NCBI GenBank assembly: GCA_013397695.1 | Contig: VYZI01000404.1 | Span: forward strand, 89,734-153,733 | Origin: Centropus unirufus | Lineage: Eukaryota > Chordata > Aves > Cuculiformes > Centropidae | Length of the DNA: 64,000 nucleotides | Direction of reading: 5' to 3' | In this document: piece after piece, positions 37,201-49,094 of the stretch | Position numbering within the stretch: the stretch's first letter is position 1 | How the letters are laid out: every line of letters begins with the position of its first letter | Notes under the pieces: generated by a model | Seen by the model: the letters and a program-made list of their open reading frames with translations, nothing else | Database searches by the model: none | Told to the model about the DNA's origin: nothing | Position numbers and translations under genes: made by a program

Positions 37201-40200
37201 GCAGTTACAATAATTTTATGGTACAAATGAAAACAGTTGGCCCACCAAGTAACAGTGAAGGAACAAATACAGTCTTACAGTCTTATAGATGTACAGTATC
37301 ATTTAGAATCCTGCTGTTTCATTTGAATTGTGTTGAATCTTTTTTATCGTTTCTTCATCTAACCTAATTTGCCTAACCCCTTATTTAATATTCCTCTTAC
37401 TGTTTGTTTATTTCTCACTGAAAGAGTGCAATAGCAACAGAAACAGCAATATACTATAAATAAAGGATAGAACTGGTGGTATATCTTCTAAGAAGTGTGA
37501 ACATTCTTCTGTCTCTTTCAGTTCCAGTGATTCAAGACTTTTGTTTGTTAGAGGAGAATTTAATAAGACAAATAATCAGTCATGAAGAATGAAGTAGAAC
37601 TCTGCTAGAGACTGCTGAGCCCAAATGATGCATTGCACAAGGAAGAAGACAATACAGTAGTTCTGTGTAATAGAAGACACCAAAATAACAAGAAGCACAC
37701 AACACAAGTTCTGAACTATTATAATGAACTCTGGGAGTAAAGACCACATCTCAGGTTTTGATAAGGTTGTTTTTCAATTGCTGCAGCAGCACACAGATGT
37801 CTAAAAGACAGTTTAAATGGCTGAGAGGAAAGCCTTAAAATGAAAAGGATGCCCAGTGGCATAAAGCCAATGTAGCTGGTTCATTCAAAGTGGATATTAA
37901 CAATTCCTGTGTGTAGAATAAGATATTCCAAACAGCCTTAAGCTGACCTAAATTACACCAGTTTAAAAAATCTTGGGAATGTCTGAAATTTACCTCAGTT
38001 AACTCCCCTATTTTCAGATGCAGAGTCATGCTGGGACATCGGTGTCATTCTGGAGACAAGTACATTTGTTAACACTCATTGTAAAAGCATATTAAGAAGT
38101 TAAAAGTTCTTAACGAGCTGGAAAGAGAATATAGCTTGATTTACTATCTATATCTTGAAAATGAGAAAGCACATTGAACTTTCTCCTGAATAGCTATTAA
38201 ATCTATTACAGAGCAACCAAAGTGAAGTTTATAAGAATCTTGCCCTCTGAGAATTTCAATGGGTAAAAACTGTGGAAATTTCACTTTATTGCCACCGTTC
38301 CGCCTACCACAAGGGAACACTTGTAATATCGATTAAATTTGACATGGACAGCAGAAAAATATGTAACATTTATCAAAGGCTACAACTGCAAGAAAACAAA
38401 ACCAGAAATTCCATTTGTTATTGTAGGGTCTAGAAAAATATGATGGGATATACCTTAAATGCAGCAGGAAATTGGAAGTACCCATGTTTGTGTCATTTTT
38501 TGGAGAAAATGCCATACCTAATTCTCTTTGGTGACCTTAGTCGGATAACTTGCTTCAGGATTTGGTGAGCAGTATAAATGTTACCAGAAGATACCATCCT
38601 CCAAACTACAAATTCAGGCACTGAATGCTGCTTGAAGTTAACTATTTGTATTAATAAAGCTATAACCAGTTTTCTGTTTTCCCTTTGTCCTTTTTGAGTA
38701 ATGTCTGAATATTTAGTTGTTTCCCCTTTTTTAATTTTCAATCACTTCCTAAATGGGATCCCATTAAATTTGTTACTTAAAGAGATTATTAAATCAAGGA
38801 TGCTCCTAATTTTCACAATTTCCATTAGATGATACACTGCTAGTTTGATGGAACCATATTAATTCAGTTTAACACAAAATAGTGAAGAGACCCTTCTTTC
38901 TAAAGACCCTTGTAATTCTAACTTGCCTTGAAATTAATCAATGTGGCAACCATTTCTCCATTTCTGTTATAGCTCATGATTACGTAAGAAACCTAAATTT
39001 TTCATAAAATACAGGATTGGCTCTTAGTCAGTCAATCATTTTTAGATTATTTTCTGTATTTTGCAATGCCCCTTTTGCAAGAGTGCCCTCAAAAAATTTG
39101 AGCAGTTGTAAATGCTTAGTACCTCCCTCCATAGGATTTGCTCTCTCCCATGAAGTGTTTGCCATTTGCACTGCTTTCTCAAGTCAGTTCCATTACACTT
39201 TCGGAGAATTCGGAGCTGGACTAGTCTATTTAATAATTTTGTAAGTCTTGCAAATCACAGGGTAAACCAAAAAGCACCAGGGAAAATAATTTCATGCATT
39301 TTAAACAAAAAAAAAAACCAAAACCAACCCATCTTGTCCAGATTGCAACCACTAATGTTGTTTATCAGGTATTTTGTACTGCCAAGATTCCTGCTAGGAG
39401 GTAGGTTGGAAGCATCTCTATCTCTGAATTTTCATGACAGTACTTGAGCTCTTTTTTAAAGTTTTAAAAATTCTAACAATATGGAGTTCTCAGCAAATAT
39501 ATCTAAAGACTTAGGAGGTTCTGTGGAAATCAGTCTATGGAATGTAACAGAATAATGAAAACCAGTATAACACATATGCCCCAATGGTGAATTTTATGTC
39601 AGATAGAAAAATGCTTTGGCTCAGCCACTATGTATTAAGAACACATTTATTTCACTGATATCTTTAAGAAAACTCAACATACAGCTTTGGTTACTGTTAC
39701 TTAACCAGGTCAATGAAATAAAGGAAAATGGTCCAATGGATGAACGTGTTAGTTTTTTAAGCTGCCAGGATAAAATTATTAGATTCACAGCAATATCTTA
39801 TGTAGCTGACTAACTTTAACACTAATATTTCGTTTCTTACCCTGGATAGCAGATCTTGTACTGCTTAAACCTAGCTCATCTTGAACTAATGCTACTTTAT
39901 AAAATGAAGATAAAAGATTATTAAGTAGTTTTAAGCAGTCTCTGAAAACAGTAAATGCCAGTCCTTTATTACATGGTCCGGAACAAACTCAACATTCTGC
40001 TAAGATCCTAGTGTGGAGCACAACTAACGGGGTGTTTGGATGTTTCACGAGTTAGTTTCACCAAAGGTATCACACAGTGAGATTCTGGGCCCATGTATCA
40101 TGCCGTGAAACATCTGCAACAGAACATAACACTCTTTATAAATCAGATAAATAAAACTGTGCATTTAATGAAATAATTCTGAAAATATAGCTATTCTCCA

Positions 40201-40380
40201 CATAGATGAAAAGATCCTTGTGATTTTGTTTGGTGGGAAAAGAAATTTATAAGGGTGATTTTTCAGTCCTGTTGAAATACACCTGGCGTAGTTCTATGAG
40301 AAGACAACATGTGAGCTTAAGAGTGTGAAATTATATACCCCACAAAGACATCAATAAAAAGAGAGTGCACAGTCATTCAT

Positions 40381-40440
40381 ATTGCCTTATATACATCAGT
40401 AATAAAGAGCACTCTATTTTATCATATTTAATAACACACT
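40381..40440 (+). repeat. Dispersed direct repeat, copy A
   Basis: Begins ATTGCCTTATATACATCAG and continues TAATAAAGAG. It matches copy B at 41165 at 26 of the first 29 positions, then shares an ATTTTAT...TTTAATAA block. It is unlikely by chance at this length; source element not recognised. Confidence 0.6.
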
Positions 40441-41164
40441 GAAAAAAGCCACACATACTTTAGAGTTATGTAATATATTTCTATGTTTCAGTGGAAGGAA
40501 AGGTAACTACTTAGAAAATGCAGGTTTGCTTTTTTATGCTAAATTAGTGCTAATTATACTACCACTTATACCACATTCTCATTCCACTCCTGCAAATTGC
40601 TACAAACAATTAAGAGAAAAAAAAACCCTATTCAAGTTAACAAAATGACAAGTTTTCTTCTACTTCAGAGTATTTTTAGGTGTGGTATGTTCTTAGCCTG
40701 AGTTGGTTTTCATCTGTTCTTGTAATTCATAAGTCCTCAAAATAACTCTGTAACTCACTCTCTCTTCTTTTTTTTTACTTCTTTTTTTTTTTTCTTTTTG
40801 CACTGTTTAATCAGGATGGGGATCTGAACTATGAGTTTAGCCAAACCAGTCTCCTTTTAGTGCTTGGTTTTTTCGCTGTGCCAAACCACTTCTGGTGTTT
40901 CAAGCAAGGCAATGACAGCATACCTTCTTGTTATTATTTATGCATGGAAGGCCAAACCAAATGCTTGGGTGGGTCGCTGAAGACATGAAGTAGGTAGTTT
41001 TTTCCATCCACAGGACCCCATTTACATTTAAATGAACTTGCTCCTTGTGAAAGATTGGCTCCAGCAGAGAATACCACATGACCACAGACATTGAAATTAA
41101 ATCACAATCACAAGGATAGAAGCCACCAACATACTGCTAAAAACAACCTACAACACATATCTGC

Positions 41165-41223
41165 ATTGCCTGATATATGTCAGTAATAAAGAGAAAATGT
41201 TCCATTTTATTTAATAAGATGCA
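41165..41223 (+). repeat. Dispersed direct repeat, copy B
   Basis: Begins ATTGCCTGATATATGTCAG and continues TAATAAAGAG, 784 bp downstream of copy A in the same orientation. Flanking sequence does not align, so this is a short shared module rather than one long duplication. Confidence 0.6.
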
Positions 41224-43697
41224 TCCCACTATGTTTTCTTAATCCATGTGTATAATAAGACACTGTTGCTCAAACCAAGAGTCAAACAAGTAGCACACAA
41301 AGCTACCTCTGCCCTGACTGGATTGCTCATGAAGGGTAGGAAAATTGTCATGTGCAGCTCCAGGCTTTAAATGGATGATTTCTCCTGGCTGATGCTGGAG
41401 TGGCACTGACTTGACAAATGTGGGAAAGTCCTCAGCTGTGAGATGGGGGCTTAGGTTGTGGGCTCTTGGTCAATTGAAAGGTTGCATTAAATGTAAATTA
41501 TAGGACTGTTACTTAGATATATACCCTTCTCAACCAGGTGAAAGGCAAACAGCGCCCTGCACTAATTCACAGATGAACTGGTGATAGGCTTGCTGAATAA
41601 GGCAAACAGACAGGCAGCAGGCAATTATAATCCTCATCTTTGAAGGAAGGAAGGAAAGGTATTTTTATATAAAACCATATTAAATTTCCTTTTTTGAGTG
41701 CCTCCATGTATTACTCTTTTCAATTTATATGGAAAGTTTTAGGCAAAAATCTACAGCAGAACTGGCAGTAAATATCACAGTAACAATTGCTCTTTTATTA
41801 AATATTTATTGAAATAAATTCCTATGCTTTCTCATTTTTCTTCTTCTGCTTCCAATATTTATTTACAGCTGATTATTAACATCTGCCAGTGTAACAGTTT
41901 CATCTGTACAGAAGCCGAAGGGTAAAAAAGTCACACACCCCCTCTAACATGACCTGTAGTTAGACAGAAAACAGTTTTCCCAGTCACCGCTTGGCTTCCT
42001 GTCTGTGACCTCTGAAAAGCATTGGAGGCCAGGGTTAATGGCCTTTCCAATCTCTGTGATAAGAATTCATTTTGTTCTATTACCAGCAGTTATCTCAGGA
42101 GCCTGCTGCATCACTTCAGCAGGGTTCAATCAATGAGAGGACCTAATGAAGTAACCAGCTGTAGCTCTATTTCCCTGGTCAACTCTATCAGACAAATAAG
42201 ATCTATCAGTCACATCTTAAGGCCGATGCTAGAAACAGCATCTTCACACGCTGAACCTATATGCATATGAACTAATGATACCTGGCCATTTCTTTTTAAT
42301 CTTCCTTTCATATGGCTTCTCTAACAGAAAAGGGGACAAAATGGGATTTGAAATGTAGCATTAAGAGGACAATAATGCTGGATTAAGAAATAGGGTGTTT
42401 TCAGAACAGTGAGAAACATTTGTGTTAATTAATAGCAAAAATAGAGTAAATTATGTTGCATGACAGATTCTTCCTTGTTCCCAAAAAACTGCTATTCTCC
42501 TTAGATAGTACTCGAAATGAAAAAACATTTTGTTTATTATTTTCTGCCTTCAAATTACTATGTGTCACAAACAGTTTTAATTATAGGATTAGATTTTTAG
42601 TTTGTCACTTAGAAAGGGAATATAATTATGGTAATACTTTCTGAAAAATGTCAGTCAAAATAATTGTCAGTCGACTATTTTTTTTCAAAAAATTTTTTCA
42701 AAAAATTGTGTATGTATAATTTTGTGTTTTGTTATAATTAACTTTATCCTCTCATACCTCAAAAATGGCTTAATTAATTAGAAGTGCAAATGTTCCTTAA
42801 AAGGTACTGGATTTGAAAACTGAAAAATAATGAATACAATATTAAAGGACAACTTCAGGACTTCAGAGCTGATTATATAAAAATATGACTTTATAATTAA
42901 TTGAAGGGTACAGGAGAAAAATGCAAGTCCCATTACTTGTACCACAATGTTCAGTCTGACTTCGTCACAAGGTGGGACGAAGTTGTAGCAGTTGTAGGCC
43001 AATTACTGAAGGTGTTGTAGGAAAGTATGTTAAAAGAGAGTTGTATTTGCTGAGATGTTGAAAACCACACATAGCTAAGTTTATTTTATTAGGTTAATCT
43101 CAACCAATCTCATGAAATGAAATTTGTGTCCTTTAACTGTGTGTTTTGTCAAATTGAAATGAAAGAAAGTCTGGCTATCTGCTGTTATGAAGAAAGAGAG
43201 AAGATATGCAAGAAATAAAGCTAAAAATGGCAGCAATTCAATATGAGCACACATCGTCCACAGAAATGTTCATGTAATTAAAATATAAGTATAGTTTTGC
43301 ATATAGTAACACATCTGATGGATTATAACACACAAATTCCAGAGTACATGTGCTTCAAATAAGCACTTATATCTCTTCCCTGTGACCAAAACAAGGGCAT
43401 TCTTATTTTGCAGTCTGCCTGCATTAATAAAAAAACTGGAATATTACTTATTCAATCAAAGGAAATCCAAGAAATCTTCCTCTTTAATTTTAAACCGCCT
43501 TAATAAAAAACAAGGGGAAGAGTGTGTTTTGATAGTGCTGTCTGGTATTTAAGAAAAGCACATTTCTGCCGCAGATACCTAGGTACATTTGAAAAGGACT
43601 GAAATATCTATGCTACATATGTAAACAGATAAGATTATGCCTAGCAGGCATTTTGGGAACATCTGTCAATTTTTTATGGAACGCACTGATTGTGGGC

Positions 43698-44295
43698 TAT
43701 TGATTGCATTTAAACAAAGTTGTTTCAAAAAAAAATCAGCTAACAATTCGTGTAGAAAGGACTGATCAATATTTAAATGACTCTCCTTATTGATTTAAAA
43801 TTAACTTTCAATTAAGAGATCCATAGGACTCTTAACTGCGACACTTATCCATTCAAGAGAAAATAAAGGTACATTTATCGATACACTTAAACAGCAGTGG
43901 CTGGTTTCCTATTGATTCAGTCATTTGCGCTGGGATTCGTTAGCGTCATCTGACTTTAACTCGCTTACTAGGTCTTCACAGTGTGCAATACTGCAAGACG
44001 CAGGAATGTCCAAAACGATACAGAGGAACTGAACAGAATTGGAACATGTATGCAGAGGTAAGTCATACTTATGCTTTTTACATCTCCTGAGGAAGGAAGA
44101 GCCCATTTGAAAATTGCCTTGTTTTAGGCTTTGGTCAGGAACATATTCCTTTCAACTGATCTGTTACAGACTCTTTGGAACAGGAAACATATAAAGGAAT
44201 GAAATCTTTAATATTGATCGGTAGCCGTTCTATTGGCTCCTATCAGCCCTGACAAGATCACCTATTTGTGTCTATTGATTAACATATAATCAATA
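43698..44295. promoter_or_regulatory. Homotypic cluster of seven TATTGAT/ATCAATA sites, candidate ONECUT-responsive enhancer
   Basis: Exact heptamers occur at 43698-43704, 43765-43771, 43788-43794, 43910-43916, 44212-44218, 44273-44279 and 44289-44295, five as TATTGAT and two as ATCAATA on the plus strand. A one-mismatch ATCGATA lies near 43877. ATCAATA is the core bound by ONECUT/HNF6 cut-homeodomain proteins. With local base composition I would expect well under one hit in 600 bp, though the interval was chosen after inspection. Regulation of ZFHX4 or another gene is inference. Confidence 0.45.
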
Positions 44296-44704
44296 ACAAC
44301 TTAAACTCATTGTTTGCACAGTGTTTTTAAGTGGCAGTACCATGATGCCCTGCATATGTTCATAGATAAATATACATATGCACAAATATTATATTTAGGG
44401 CCAATCTGATTTAATATCATAATTATGGAATCAGCCATCATAAGGATTTTTAAAGACTTGCTGAATTGTTTGAAAGTAAACACTAAGTGCTTCTCTGTTT
44501 TAGAGGAAAACTCACATATATTTGTACTAAACAAAAATACACAATAACATAGCTATAACTATAAACATGTGCAAAAGCATCAGCACATTTAGAAACACAA
44601 ATTAAAACCAGGACTGTAATTACATACTTCATTATTTATATGTATTCTGGGTATTTTAGTATACTAAGGAAGCTGGACATGTAATCTATATAGTTAATAA
44701 TAGA

Positions 44705-44772
44705 CCAAATTCATCCCAGGTGTAATTTCATTCAAGTCAATGGACCTGGAACTACACCTGGAATGAATTTGG
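44705..44772. mobile_element. Palindromic 68-bp element, probable ancient MITE-like fragment
   Basis: The arms 44705-44724 (CCAAATTCATCCCAGGTGTA) and 44753-44772 pair at 19 of 20 positions. The middle contains CATTCAAGTCAATG, itself nearly self-complementary. The motif style (CCAAATTCA...AAGTCAATGG...GAATTTGG) resembles palindromic repeats common in amniote genomes, but I cannot name the family. No target-site duplication is obvious. Confidence 0.6.
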
Positions 44773-45167
44773 CCCTATGCTATGAGTGACTGCTGACTCT
44801 TGCCAGCCTAGATTTACATATAAGATATAACACAAAAATGAAATAAAAATAGAAGATGTCCAGGAGGCATTGAATGTTTACAGAGCAGAGGGGTAATAAC
44901 CTTGCCTGAAATATATGTGGCAGTGCTTCGCTTAGCCAGACATTATCACTGGGAATGGGGGAGGGTTAACTGTGACGGTGGCTCAGGTTTGCCTGTGTCC
45001 CTTCGTGTCATTTCCTATTTCTTCCTCTTTTTCTCTCTCGTTCTGTTTTGAAGACTCATAGCCCAGAACCGTCCAGTGAAATGTAGCTGTTCCAAACTGA
45101 CCCAGTTAATACCTATTCATTTACTATGATGTCATCTCCGGGAGAAAAATAAAATGCTGCAACACTG

Positions 45168-45229
45168 TAATGTGTTTAAGACATTAAACACATTAATATT
45201 AAGACTTAATTAAGACTTAATATTAAGAC
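45168..45229. repeat. Perfect 12-bp hairpin followed by a TTAATATTAAGAC triplication
   Basis: TAATGTGTTTAA (45168-45179) and TTAAACACATTA (45184-45195) form perfect arms around GACA. They run into TTAATATTAAGAC (45193-45205), TTAATTAAGAC (45206-45216) and TTAATATTAAGAC (45217-45229). The repeats are themselves partly palindromic and rich in TTAAT homeodomain cores. Confidence 0.75.
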
Positions 45230-46225
45230 CTGCTCTGATTAATTGAGATTATTCCTCAAACTAAAATCCCAAACTGAATGTAAATGAAATCCAACTTGCT
45301 TATGTGATCACCAACACTTTATTTTTTAAAAATTAGATTTTGCTAACAAAGCAGATCAAATTCTTTGAAACCTGGGCTCTTCTTATATGATGATGAGCTG
45401 CTGTTTCTGTGATTTATGCTTTTCTCTGTCCACTAAAGGTTAAATCATACTTACCAAAGGCTCATTTGCAGAGTTATGATATGAATCAGTGATAACTTTA
45501 GGATCATAATAACACAGAGAACGGGTTATTGCCTTTTGCTGTTGGGTGGGTGTCAAGATCAGAAAGACTAGTGTGCAAATGCAAAGCAAATACCCCTTCC
45601 TAAAATGCCTAAATCACATAATGTTAGTGTAACGTAATTTGGAATATATTATGACGGTTACAATTACTAAAAAGTGCATGATGCCATTATTTCCAACTGG
45701 AAATTATATGATTATACTAATTAAGTGATAGCAGGTGGCACATGATGACTGCTGCAATCTTCTCTGATGTGCAGAGAGTTGCACGGTTCACTGTCTAAAA
45801 CACTCAGGCATAGTAACAATTGGCTTAAGCAGCATTCTGTCCCAAGATGCAGAATAAGGATTCACTTTGATTTAACACTTCCTTATCACATCAAAGAGGT
45901 GAAGAGGCATTTTTATGGATTGGCTTAGGGGAAAAAAAATGTGCTATTGGTTTGGCTTCTACTCTTGTAGCTAACATTTCCTGGAATAACAGAATTACAG
46001 TTCCCATAGAATAAAATAATTCTAAAATGGTAGCACCTTTCTTTTAAATCTTGACTGGCTTAAATTCATCATAACTGCTTTCATCTTCCTCAGTTCAGAA
46101 TTGTTATAGGTGTTCTACTGAGAGTATCTAAGTCAAGCAAAATGGAAATGCTGTAGTAAAATAAATATTTTTTTGGCAATAGGAAAACTAAATACTTTCA
46201 GGAATATATGCAATCATTAAATACA

Positions 46226-46245
46226 TTTGAGTTTTAACTCAAATT
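46226..46245. repeat. Short hairpin, 9-bp arms
   Basis: ATTTGAGTT and AACTCAAAT are perfect inverted arms around TT. AT-rich, possibly chance in intronic DNA. Confidence 0.4.
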
Positions 46246-49063
46246 TACTAAGCCGTATTTACACATTACTTTTACAGCAGGATTTGAAGATTATTCACAA
46301 TTGCATTAAGTTAGACAAATAATCCTCTTGTCCCATGAGTCACTTCAGAGCTTGTTTTTCTTGTCCTCTCTGCTCTGTGTTCAGACTGAAGTAAGGCTAA
46401 GTCATCACCATCGATTAGTTTTCCAGATCAGCCATTGTTGGTTTAAATACTATGAGATGTGTTTAAGAAGCTACTCTCTTATTTTTGGACTTCTACACGT
46501 TTCTGGAGTATGACCTCAGTTTAACAATGGCCGGGGAGCAGATCTGCTAAAGAAGAACTATGCTGCGTAAGCAGACAACCAATACAAGCCTAAAAGGCAA
46601 AGAAAGTGATTCTTACAAATGACAGAAAATAAATGTTATCTAATTTCTGAAAATCTCTTATCCAGCTTTATCTGTCTCTGTAGCATTCATTTCAGTTTCG
46701 TAATTGTATTTCTTACTACTGATCAAAAGCATGTCTGATAAGACTTGTGTTTAGATATATTTTAAAGTGCTATGATATCTTATAACACAGCTAGTTCTCT
46801 TGAAAAAGTTACTGTTGGCTCCATCTACATCTCCCAAAGCTCACCTGTGCCTCAATTTCAGGCAAGGTTTGTGCCACCTGAATTTTCACAGGTGAGAGAA
46901 GAGAATTCCAGACGGAATTGCACAACAGAAGGTGCAAGCCTGTTGTTTTCTCTATGATGTTGTTCTTTACATTATAGTGACGTACAAAATGATGAAGTGA
47001 GCAAACTAAGGGGACTCTCCTGTTCTTCCACAAAAACTCACGTAGTTATATGTGCTGTGACAACAGTAGGTATGGTGCAGAAGACTGAAGCAAGGACAGA
47101 AAAGGTTATCCAGCTTAAAAGCCTAAATGTACAGGGCTTTTTTCTTTAGAGCAAAACATGGAAGTTTGTGACAATCACTCATCTCCATTTTTTTATGCTT
47201 TAATAGAACTAAATGGAATGGAACTAAAGTTCTGATTAGAAAAAATGCCTTATCTCCTCCATGAATACTAAACTGCTCAGCATTTAAAATACCCTACAGA
47301 AGTTCTTTTCTGAATTGATATAACAGTTGCATCTATTCCAGGACAAAATTTAAGCAAATTTCCCACAATGAACATGATAAATACTATCCTCTCTGTGGCT
47401 AAAATAAAAACCTTTACTTCTTCACCCCAGGACATTCAATTAGCTGTGCAAATGGGAATAATGGTAGACAGCTACTCACAAGCACCTATTGGGGAAATCT
47501 GAACTTGCTGTTCAACTAAAGAAAATAACATTATCATACTACAGGCGTTATGCCAACTTTCTTACCCGTGCATGCCACTGATTAGTTCAGCCTTAGCTGA
47601 ACAAAAATCCTTAATCTTCTCTTTTTAATATTGAAGAGGTAAACCCTCTTTCACCTGCATGTGGAGTCTTCTTTTCATCAAAGCTCGGGAGATTCCGCAA
47701 CAAAATCAATGTATGCATGTTCAGAGCAGTTTTCAGGGTTTTGTAAGACAAATCTTTCAAATGGGAGCTAGTTTAATGCTATTGAGCTGAGTTTCGATCT
47801 GACAGAGTGAGTGAACAACACAGAAACAGTTCACTTACCACTGCTCACACTACAGGAGGTAGGAATCAGGTACAGCTTTGTACAAATACAGCTGTGTGAC
47901 TTCTCAGTAAACTCTTAGCCTATCTAATCCAATGTTAAATGTAACAGTACAGTGTTTAAATAAACAAACATTTACAACAGAAATGACATTTATTTCCCTA
48001 CAGTAATAAGAGACAGTTATGGTTTTCTCATTCAAATTGGTGAAAATTAAGACTAGCACCACTAAATTTAATAGATTTGTGCTACTGCTAAGCTGATTTT
48101 AACTGGAGCATTGTCAGCCTCTTTGTTTCTAATGGAAAGATATATCTGAACTATTATCAAAATATGTTCTGTCCTGCATTTCCCTCCCATTTTAAAACTT
48201 CCAACAACTTGTTTCCTGGATTTTTTTTGAAGGAAAGAGAACACTTAAAAAATATTCACTTAATTCTATTACCAGACACCGTAGATTAATAGGAGTTGTA
48301 GAACAGCTTTGTACAGGCAGATTTTTTGTTCCCATGCCCTGAATCTTTGAATGCAAATACTAGAATCTACAATCAACTTAGGATCAGAGGCATTTTATTC
48401 CTCTTCTGAGAAAACAGCATTTTAGCCACATGTCCATATCACCATTATATCATGGCAGTCTCCATGATCATACACCTGATTAGAAAAAATGATCACTAGA
48501 CATTTCTTGAGCTATGTGGTATCTGGAATAATATGGTACATGCTCCTTCTGCGCTGTTTCTGTTCCCCATTTTTAATCAAAAAAAAATTGATGAGACTAC
48601 TAAAATGCTTTGAGTAAATATACAACCTGAGTGGCAAATTCTAAGATAAAATGAATCAAACAAAAAGAACATCACTTTGCATTTATATATTGGAGTGAAA
48701 ATTGCTCACAATACACAGTTATGACTTTTGCCAATTCCAGATTTATCAATGCGACAATATTCTACGAAGACAACCAAGGGCTAAAGGGAAAACAACTTGT
48801 ACTCATCTAGTTTAAATATCAAGGTCTGGGCCTAGAAAAGTGCAAATATCAACTTGTCCTGTCATTATTCAGTTAAAAGCCACAGCTCAAAGTAAACAAG
48901 AAATGTAATGACATTATTGTGTTAACTATATAGTTAGCCTGGAATGTTCCCTCTTTCAGGATGTGCAGGCAAGGGAACGAAGTTCTCATGTAAGGGGACA
49001 AATGAGTTCAGTTTCTTCTGATGTGCTTAAAAATCTGCAGCATTCTGGCTGATGTTTATATAA

Positions 49064-49094
49064 AATACACTTCTGTAATCCGTACAGAAGTATT
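49064..49094. repeat. Hairpin with 12-bp stem and one bulge
   Basis: AATAC-AC-TTCTGTA (49064-49077) pairs with TACAGAAGTATT (49083-49094) through a five-base loop ATCCG, with a two-base bulge. No longer precursor-like fold was traced. Confidence 0.5.

Noticed and set aside
40764..40800. T/C-rich run that looks like a plus-strand splice acceptor tract
   Set aside because: No open frame follows and no plus-strand gene is evident; treated as low complexity.
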